Made by a program: the position numbers and the translations under genes
Notes under the pieces: model-generated
What the model was told of the DNA's origin: nothing
The model's input: the letters and a program-made list of their open reading frames with translations, nothing else
Databases searched by the model: none
Source: Paracidovorax citrulli
GTDB taxonomy: Bacteria; Pseudomonadota; Gammaproteobacteria; Burkholderiales; Burkholderiaceae_C
NCBI RefSeq assembly: GCF_900100305.1
Contig: NZ_FNEY01000014.1
Coordinates: 1-64,000, forward strand
Direction of reading: 5' to 3'
Length of the DNA: 64,000 bases
In this document: in pieces, positions 58,464 through 64,000 of the stretch
Layout of the letters: each line of letters opens with the position of its first letter
Numbering within the stretch: position 1 is the first letter of the stretch

Positions 58464-59402
58464 TCAGCCGTTCTGCGGTTTTTTCACGCCCAGGCGGGTG
58501 ATCAGGCTGGACGTGTCCCAGCGCCCGCCGCCGGCCTGCTGGACGTCGGCGTAGAACTGGTCCACGAGGGCGGTGAGGGGCAGGCGCGCGCCGTTGCGGT
58601 GGGCCTCTTCCAGCACCAGGCCCAGGTCCTTGCGCATCCAGTCCACGGCGAAGCCGAAGTCGAAGCGGCCTTCGACCATGGTCTTGCCGCGGTTGTCCAT
58701 CTGCCAGCTCTGGGCGGCGCCCTTGCCGATCACGTCCAGCACCAGCGGCATGTCCAGGCCGGCATGCTGGCCGAAGGCGACCGCTTCCGAGAGGCCCTGG
58801 ACGATGCCGGCGATGCAGATCTGGTTGACCATCTTGGCGAGCTGCCCGGCGCCGCTGTCGCCGATGCGCGTGAAGGCGCGCGAGAACGCCATGGCGACGG
58901 GCCGCACGGCGTCGAAGGCGTCCGCATCGCCGCCGCACATGACGGTGAGCTGGCCGTTCTGCGCGCCGGCCTGGCCGCCGGAGACGGGTGCGTCGATGAA
59001 GCGCAGGCCCAGGGTGCGTGCGGCCCGGGCCAGTTCGCGCGCGACTTCGGCGGAGGCGGTGGTGTGGTCCACGAAGACCGCGCCGGGCTGCATGCCGGCG
59101 AAGGCACCGTCGGCCCCGAGCACGACCGAGCGCAGGTCATCGTCATTGCCCACGCAGCAGAACACGATCTCCGCCCCCTGCGCGGCTTCGCGCGGCGTGG
59201 CTGCCTTCCGTGCGCCGGCGGATGCAGCGAACTCCTCGCACCATGCCGCGGCCTTGGCGGCGGTGCGGTTGAAGACGGTGACCTGGTGGCCGGCGAGCGC
59301 GAGGTGGCCCGCCATGGGGTGGCCCATCACGCCCAGTCCCAGGAAGGCGACCTTGCGCGAGGGGGTGGGGTCGTAGCTGCGCGGAGCGGTGCTGGGGGGC
59401 AT
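58464..59402 (-). CDS. 3-Hydroxyisobutyrate dehydrogenase-family oxidoreductase
   Basis: A 312-residue beta-hydroxyacid dehydrogenase. The Rossmann motif is VAFLGLGVMGHPMAGHLALA near residue 18, the substrate motif is FIDAPVSGGQAGAQNGQLTV, and the catalytic lysine lies in GSGAGQLAKMVNQI-like KMVNQICIAG. Members reduce or oxidise 3-hydroxyisobutyrate, tartronate semialdehyde or succinic semialdehyde; the substrate here is not evident. It stands alone between the BON lipoprotein gene and pilU. Confidence 0.88.
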   Translation of the reverse strand: MPPSTAPRSYDPTPSRKVAFLGLGVMGHPMAGHLALAGHQVTVFNRTAAKAAAWCEEFAASAGARKAATPREAAQGAEIVFCCVGNDDDLRSVVLGADGAFAGMQPGAVFVDHTTASAEVARELARAARTLGLRFIDAPVSGGQAGAQNGQLTVMCGGDADAFDAVRPVAMAFSRAFTRIGDSGAGQLAKMVNQICIAGIVQGLSEAVAFGQHAGLDMPLVLDVIGKGAAQSWQMDNRGKTMVEGRFDFGFAVDWMRKDLGLVLEEAHRNGARLPLTALVDQFYADVQQAGGGRWDTSSLITRLGVKKPQNG

Positions 59403-59485
59403 GTGGATGTCTCCTGTCGTGGTTCCGGAAAACGATGAAAAAGACAGCGCCCGCCGGATGGCGGCGGGCGCGGCGCGGGTTGGCC

Positions 59486-60622
59486 TCAGACGATGGCGAA
59501 GTGCTCGGTACCCGATGAGAGGTCGGTGCTGCGGGCGCGCTGGCTGCCGAGCTTGATCTGCAGCCGCAGGTCGTTGAGCGAGTCGGCGTTGCGCAGCGCG
59601 TCTTCGTAGCTGATGACGTTGGCCTCGAAGAGGTCGAACAGCGACTGGTCGAAGGTCTGCATGCCGAGGTTGCGGCTCTTCTTCATGATCTCCTTGATCT
59701 CGGCGACCTCGCCCTTGAAGATCAGGTCGGCGATCAGCGGCGTGTTGAGCATCACTTCCACCGCCGCGGCGCGGCCCTTGCCGTCCTGCTTGGGGATGAG
59801 GCGCTGCGACACCATGGCGCGCAGGTTGAGCGACAGGTCCATGAGCAGTTGCGCGCGCCGTTCTTCGGGGAAGAAGTTGATGATCCGGTCCAGCGCCTGG
59901 TTGGCGCTGTTGGCGTGCAGCGTGGCGAGGCACAGGTGGCCGGTCTCGGAGAACGCGATGGCATGGTCCATGGTTTCGCGGTCGCGGATCTCGCCCATGA
60001 GGATCACGTCCGGCGCCTGGCGCAGCGTGTTCTTGAGGGCGGCCTCCCAGCTGTCGGTGTCCAGGCCCACCTCGCGCTGGGTGACGACGCAGTTCTTGTG
60101 CGGGTGCACGAACTCGATCGGGTCTTCCACGGTGATGATGTGGCCGAAGGAGTTCTCGTTGCGCCAGTCCACCATGGCCGCGAGGGTGGTGGACTTGCCC
60201 GAGCCGGTGGCACCCACGAGGATGCACAGCCCGCGCTTGGACATGGTGATTTCCTTGAGGACCTGCGGCACGCCCAGCCCGTCGATGGTGGGCAGCGTGA
60301 GCGGGATGGTCCGCAGCACCATGCCGACGCGGCCCTGCTGGATGAAGGCGTTCACCCGGAAGCGGCCGATGCCCGCGGGGGAGATGGCGAAGTTGCACTC
60401 CTTGGTGCGCTCGAAGTCCGCCACCTGCTTGTCGCTCATGATGGCGCGCGCGAGCGTGAGGGTGTGCGCCGGCGTGAGCGGCTGGGGGGATACCTTCGTG
60501 ACCTTTCCGTCCACCTTGATGGCGGGAGGGAACTCCGCCGTGATGAAAAGATCGCTTCCGCCGCGCCCCACCATGAGCTTCAGCAGGTCGTTGATGAATT
60601 TGCTGGCCTGATCGCGTTCCAT
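59486..60622 (-). CDS. pilU: Type IV pilus retraction ATPase PilU
   Basis: A 378-residue secretion-ATPase family member. Walker A is GATGSGKST, the Asp box is ITVEDPIEFVH, Walker B is DVILMGEIRDRETM and the His box is HLCLATLHANSANQA. The C-terminal tail is longer than that of PilT, as in PilU, which helps PilT pull under load. It lies downstream of pilT with one gene between. Confidence 0.95.
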   Translation of the reverse strand: MERDQASKFINDLLKLMVGRGGSDLFITAEFPPAIKVDGKVTKVSPQPLTPAHTLTLARAIMSDKQVADFERTKECNFAISPAGIGRFRVNAFIQQGRVGMVLRTIPLTLPTIDGLGVPQVLKEITMSKRGLCILVGATGSGKSTTLAAMVDWRNENSFGHIITVEDPIEFVHPHKNCVVTQREVGLDTDSWEAALKNTLRQAPDVILMGEIRDRETMDHAIAFSETGHLCLATLHANSANQALDRIINFFPEERRAQLLMDLSLNLRAMVSQRLIPKQDGKGRAAAVEVMLNTPLIADLIFKGEVAEIKEIMKKSRNLGMQTFDQSLFDLFEANVISYEDALRNADSLNDLRLQIKLGSQRARSTDLSSGTEHFAIV

Positions 60623-60650
60623 TCAGTGCTCCGGTCGGTGCGCCGCCGTG

Positions 60651-61289
60651 TCAGCGCTGGCTGTCGCTGAGGCGGGCGCTGACGACCCGCAGGCGCTGCG
60701 AGAGCTTGCGCGCGAGCAGGGCGACCAGGCTCGCGGCCAACTGGGGATCCTTGGCCATCATGTCGTCGAGGGCCTCGGCGCTGAGTACGGCGATCTCGCA
60801 ATCGGTCAGCGTGGTGCAGGCGGAGAAGCGGATACCGCTGTCCAGCAGCGACATCTCGCCCAGGATGTCGCCCGGGCGGGTTTCCGCGAGCCGCAGGTGC
60901 TCGCCCCAGGGCTGCACGCGGTCCACGGCGATGGTGCCGGTGAGCAGCACGACCATGAAATTGCCGTATTCGTCCTGGCGGATCACGTCGCGGTCTGCGG
61001 GCACGGCAGCGAAGTGGAAGAAGCGCTCCATGCGCTCGACGGCGGAGGCGTCGAGGTGGGCCATGTAGCGGTCCTTGGACCACAGCGCCTGCAGCAGCTT
61101 GCCGCCGCGGCTGGCGGGCATGCGCTGGGCCGCGACTTCGACGGCGCGCGCTTCCCAGGGCACGAGCATGGAGCTGTCCACGCCCTGGCCGGCGAAGGCC
61201 GTGGTGAAGAAGACTGAATCGCTGGCGCCTTCGCCGCCGGACTTGGTGCCGCGGGACTTGGCCTTCAGCAGGCCGAGGATGCCTTTCAT
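60651..61289 (-). CDS. Cyclic nucleotide-binding-domain protein between pilT and pilU
   Basis: A 212-residue protein. A disordered N-terminal part (1-60) precedes a cNMP-binding beta-roll (about 90-190) with GNFMVVLLTGTIAVDR and the phosphate-binding-cassette-like GDILGEMSLLDSGIRFSACT (Glu kept; the following Arg lies in GIRFSA). There is no DNA-binding helix-turn-helix, so it is not a Crp-type regulator. Its place suggests a link of pilus retraction to cAMP or c-di-GMP. Confidence 0.82.
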   Translation of the reverse strand: MKGILGLLKAKSRGTKSGGEGASDSVFFTTAFAGQGVDSSMLVPWEARAVEVAAQRMPASRGGKLLQALWSKDRYMAHLDASAVERMERFFHFAAVPADRDVIRQDEYGNFMVVLLTGTIAVDRVQPWGEHLRLAETRPGDILGEMSLLDSGIRFSACTTLTDCEIAVLSAEALDDMMAKDPQLAASLVALLARKLSQRLRVVSARLSDSQR

Positions 61290-61377
61290 GGAGGTGCTCC
61301 GGTGCGCGCGGCGGGGTGATGTCTGCCGCGCGGTGTGTTGGGGGATGGGTGAACGGTGCGGTGCGAGCGGGCCGGTG

Positions 61378-62421
61378 TCAGCCCGGGAAGTTCTCGGGAA
61401 TCTTGGCCTTGCCGCGGGCTTCCGCGGGGCTGATGATGTTGCGCCGCACGAGGTCGGTGAGGTTCTGGTCCAGCGTCTGCATGCCGACGCTGCTGCTGGT
61501 CTGGATGGTGGAGTACATCTGCGCCACCTTGGCCTCGCGGATCAGGTTGCGGATGGCGCTCGTGCCCAGCATGATCTCGTGCGCCGCCACCCGGCCCTGG
61601 CCGTCCTTGGTCTTGCACAGCGTCTGGGAGATCACGGCCTGCAGCGATTCGGACAGCATGGCGCGCACCATTTCCTTTTCCTCGGCGGGGAACACGTCGA
61701 TGATCCGGTCGATGGTCTTGGCCGCGCTGGAAGTGTGCAGGGTGCCGAACACGAGGTGGCCCGTCTCGGCGGCGGTCATGGCCAGGCGGATGGTTTCGAG
61801 GTCGCGCATTTCGCCCACGAGGATGGCGTCCGGGTCTTCGCGCAGCGCGGATTTCAGCGCGGCGGCGAAGGACAGCGTCATCGGCCCGACCTCGCGCTGG
61901 TTGATCAGGCACTTCTTGGAGTCGTGCACGAATTCGATCGGGTCTTCCACCGTCAGGATGTGCCCGTATTCGGTCTCGTTGAGGTGGTTCACCATGGCCG
62001 CGAGCGTGGTGGACTTGCCCGAGCCGGTGGGGCCGGTGACGAGCACGAGGCCGCGCGGCTTGAGGGCAAGGTCGGCGAAGATGCGCGGGGCGTTGAGCTG
62101 CTCGAGCGTGAGGATCTTGCTCGGGATGGTCCGGAACACGGCGGCCGCGCCGCGGTTCTGGTTGAAGGCGTTGACCCGGAAGCGCGCCAGGCCCTCGATC
62201 TCGAAGGAGAAGTCCACTTCCAGGAACTCCTCGTACACCTTGCGCTGGGCGTCGCTCATGATGTCGTACACCATGGCGTGCACGGTCTTGTGGTCGAGGG
62301 CATCGACGTTGATGCGGCGCACGTCGCCATGCACGCGGATCATCGGAGGCAGGCCCGCGGACAGGTGCAGGTCGGAGGCCTTGTTCTTCACGCTGAAGGC
62401 GAGCAGTTGGGTGATGTCCAC
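61378..62421 (-). CDS. pilT: Type IV pilus retraction ATPase PilT
   Basis: A 347-residue hexameric ATPase that depolymerises pili for twitching. GTG at 62421 is chosen as start: it gives MDITQLLAFSVKNKASDLHL, the usual PilT N-terminus, with AAGGG upstream; a longer frame to 62457 is possible. Walker A GPTGSGKST, Asp box VEDPIEFVH, Walker B AILVGEMRDLETI and His box HLVFGTLHTSSAAKT are intact. It is divergent from yggS. Confidence 0.96.
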   Translation of the reverse strand: MDITQLLAFSVKNKASDLHLSAGLPPMIRVHGDVRRINVDALDHKTVHAMVYDIMSDAQRKVYEEFLEVDFSFEIEGLARFRVNAFNQNRGAAAVFRTIPSKILTLEQLNAPRIFADLALKPRGLVLVTGPTGSGKSTTLAAMVNHLNETEYGHILTVEDPIEFVHDSKKCLINQREVGPMTLSFAAALKSALREDPDAILVGEMRDLETIRLAMTAAETGHLVFGTLHTSSAAKTIDRIIDVFPAEEKEMVRAMLSESLQAVISQTLCKTKDGQGRVAAHEIMLGTSAIRNLIREAKVAQMYSTIQTSSSVGMQTLDQNLTDLVRRNIISPAEARGKAKIPENFPG

Positions 62422-62462
62422 GAAAAACCCTTGGTCGTTTGGTACGCTTGAGAACAAACATT

Positions 62463-63188
62463 ATGACGACGATTGGTAACAACCTCCAAGGGGTCCTGGA
62501 CCGCATCGCGCGAGCCTGCGCACAGGCCGGCCGCGAGCCGTCCGGCGTGCGGCTGCTCGCCGTTTCCAAGACCTTCGGCGCCCCGTCCGTGCGCGAGGCG
62601 GCGCTGGCGGGGCAGCGGGCGTTCGGCGAGAACTACATCCAGGAGGGCGTCGAGAAGATCGCTGCCCTGGGCCAGCCGGAGTCCGGCCTCGCGCATCCGC
62701 TGGAGTGGCACTGCATCGGCCCCGTGCAGAGCAACAAGACCCGGCTGGTGGCGGAGCATTTCGACTGGGTGCACACGGTGGACCGCCTCAAGACGGCCGA
62801 GCGCCTGTCGCAGCAGCGGCCGGACCACCTGCCGGCACTGCAGGTGTGCATCCAGGTGAACGTGGATGGCGGCGCCACCAAGGCCGGGCTGCCGCCGGAC
62901 GAGGCGCCCGGCCTGGCGCTGGCCGTGGCGCGGCTGCCACGCCTGAGGCTGCGGGGGCTCATGGCCATCCCCGAGCCGGCGCCGGACTTCGCGGCGCAGT
63001 TCGCGGTGCATGCGCAGGCGAAGGCGCTCTTCGACCGCCTGCGCGCTTCCGGCGCGCCGGGCCTGGAGGACTTCGACACGCTCTCGCTGGGCATGACGGC
63101 CGACCTGGAGGCCGCCATCCACGCGGGCAGCACCATGGTGCGCGTGGGCAGCGGGATTTTCGGCGCGCGCAGCTATCCGGCGCGCTGA
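62463..63188 (+). CDS. yggS: PLP homeostasis protein YggS (PROSC)
   Basis: A 241-residue alanine-racemase-fold protein that binds pyridoxal phosphate without a known catalytic activity. The PLP lysine is in LLAVSKTFGA (near residue 35), with FGENYIQEG, WHCIGPVQSNKTR and LSLGMTADLEAAIHAGSTMV. Its pairing with pilT is widespread. The start at 62463 is 41 nt from that of pilT. Confidence 0.96.
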   Translation: MTTIGNNLQGVLDRIARACAQAGREPSGVRLLAVSKTFGAPSVREAALAGQRAFGENYIQEGVEKIAALGQPESGLAHPLEWHCIGPVQSNKTRLVAEHFDWVHTVDRLKTAERLSQQRPDHLPALQVCIQVNVDGGATKAGLPPDEAPGLALAVARLPRLRLRGLMAIPEPAPDFAAQFAVHAQAKALFDRLRASGAPGLEDFDTLSLGMTADLEAAIHAGSTMVRVGSGIFGARSYPAR

Positions 63189-63220
63189 AAACCCGGGGGC
63201 GCGGCCCCGGGGAGCGGGCC

Positions 63221-64000
63221 TCAGCCCCGGAATTCCTCCACGCAGCCCAGGGTGTGCTCGACGTCCTCGGGCCCCACGTCCAGGTGGGTGACCCAGCGCA
63301 GGCGGATCTGCCCGCCGCAGAGGCTGCGCGTGACGTAGATGCCGTGCTGGGACAGCCAGGCCATCAGGGCGGGGGCGATGTCCGAGTGCACGTCGGTGAA
63401 CATGATGTTGGTGTGCGCGGAGGCCACGCTGAGGCGCCGGCGCAGCACCGGATGGCTGCGGCCGACCTCCGCCAGGCCTTCGGCCAGCGACCGCAGCAGG
63501 GCGTGGTCGTCCGCCATGCGGCGCACGTGGTGGTCGAGGGCATAGCGCCCGGCGGCCGCGAGCATGCCGATCTGCCGCATGGCGCCGCCCAGCATCTTGC
63601 GGGTGCGGCGGGCATGCGCGATGAAGTCGTGGGAGCCGAGCAGCAGGGACCCCACGGGAGCGCCCAGGCCCTTGCTCAGGCAGATCGAGGCGGTGTCGAA
63701 ATGCGCGCAGATGGCGCGCGCCTCGTCGTACACGTCCGTGCCGTGGGCCATGGCGTTGGCGGTCGCGGCATTGAAGAGGCGGGCGCCGTCGAGGTGCATG
63801 GCCAGCTGGCGGCTGCGCGCGAGGGCGGCCACGTCGGCGATGTAGGGGTTGGGCAGGACCTGCCCGCCAGCGGTGTTTTCCAGCACCACCAGGCGGGTGC
63901 GGGCGAAGTGCGGGTCGTCCGGCTTGATGGCCGCGGCGATGTCGCGCAGGCACAACGTGCCGTCGGCGCGGTTCTCGATGGGCTGGGGATGGATGGAGCC
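63221..64000 (-). CDS. ltaE: Low-specificity L-threonine aldolase (5' end outside window)
   Basis: The last 259 codons before the stop are present; the N-terminal part lies beyond the right edge. It is a PLP fold-type I enzyme that splits threonine or allo-threonine to glycine and acetaldehyde. HLDGARLFNAATANA and the PLP-lysine segment SICLSKGLGAPVGSLLLGS are present, as is the C-terminal RLRWVTHLDVGPEDVEH. It converges with yggS. Confidence 0.93.
   Translation of the reverse strand, partial: GSIHPQPIENRADGTLCLRDIAAAIKPDDPHFARTRLVVLENTAGGQVLPNPYIADVAALARSRQLAMHLDGARLFNAATANAMAHGTDVYDEARAICAHFDTASICLSKGLGAPVGSLLLGSHDFIAHARRTRKMLGGAMRQIGMLAAAGRYALDHHVRRMADDHALLRSLAEGLAEVGRSHPVLRRRLSVASAHTNIMFTDVHSDIAPALMAWLSQHGIYVTRSLCGGQIRLRWVTHLDVGPEDVEHTLGCVEEFRG

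Overview
The window is GC-rich, gene-dense chromosome of a betaproteobacterium. The gene order (recG-oxyR-dps-ubiA, trpG-lysE-trpD-trpC-ung, pilT-pilU-yggS, a glycerol ABC transporter of the glpSTPQV type) together with an hrp-type type III secretion (T3SS) locus controlled by PIP-box promoters points to a plant-associated Comamonadaceae, most likely the Acidovorax/Paracidovorax group. The genus is an inference from gene content, not from a search.

Region 1 (1-11.4 kb) is the edge of an hrp T3SS cluster. On the minus strand, hrcC, hrcD, a small HrpD6/SctE-like gene, an HrpB1-like gene and a small pilin/needle-like gene form one operon. A second copy of the pilin-like gene, identical over its first 17 codons, runs off the left edge. 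Divergent from hrcC is a plus-strand pair coding for a SAM methyltransferase and a lytic transglycosylase. Facing them is a second minus-strand operon: a large Ala/Gly-rich translocator-like protein, another HrpB1-like protein, a GNAT-like protein and an unknown protein. Three PIP boxes (TTCGC-N15-TTCGC or close to it), each followed after 31 nt by a -10-like hexamer, head these three transcription units.

Region 2 (11.4-20.3 kb) is a trp operon remnant (trpG, lysE family, trpD, a 51-residue membrane protein, trpC) and ung, followed by two candidate type III effectors that flank ggt. Each effector has its own perfect PIP box. trpE is not next to trpG; the T3SS DNA lies where it would be expected.

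Region 3 (20.3-34.4 kb) is mostly housekeeping: queA, a frameshifted small gene, an AraC regulator overlapping an HD-GYP c-di-GMP phosphodiesterase gene, recG, oxyR, dps and ubiA, a four-gene lipid-linked glycosylation operon (PMT-type transferase, GtrB-like, GtrA, YdjC/ChbG deacetylase), and proC.

Region 4 (34.4-45.0 kb) is a complete glycerol utilisation locus: glpK and the repressor gene glpR on the minus strand, and glpS-glpT-glpP-glpQ, a DUF2160-type membrane protein, glpV and glpD on the plus strand. Glycerol is imported by the ABC system, phosphorylated by GlpK and oxidised by GlpD.

Region 5 (45.0-54.2 kb) holds the spc and alpha ribosomal protein operons from rplN to rplQ, with secY and rpoA. 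The S10 part (rpsJ to rpsQ) is missing upstream, so the usual S10-spc cluster is split here. Strong hairpins sit between rpsK/rpsD, rpsD/rpoA and rpoA/rplQ. An initiator tRNA gene follows.

Region 6 (54.2-64 kb) has an Hsp70-like gene, the rsmI / yraN-diaA-yraP envelope and replication cluster, a 3-hydroxyisobutyrate dehydrogenase-family gene, pilU, a cyclic-nucleotide-binding protein gene, pilT, yggS and a threonine aldolase gene cut by the right edge. No insertion sequence, CRISPR array or rRNA gene was seen.
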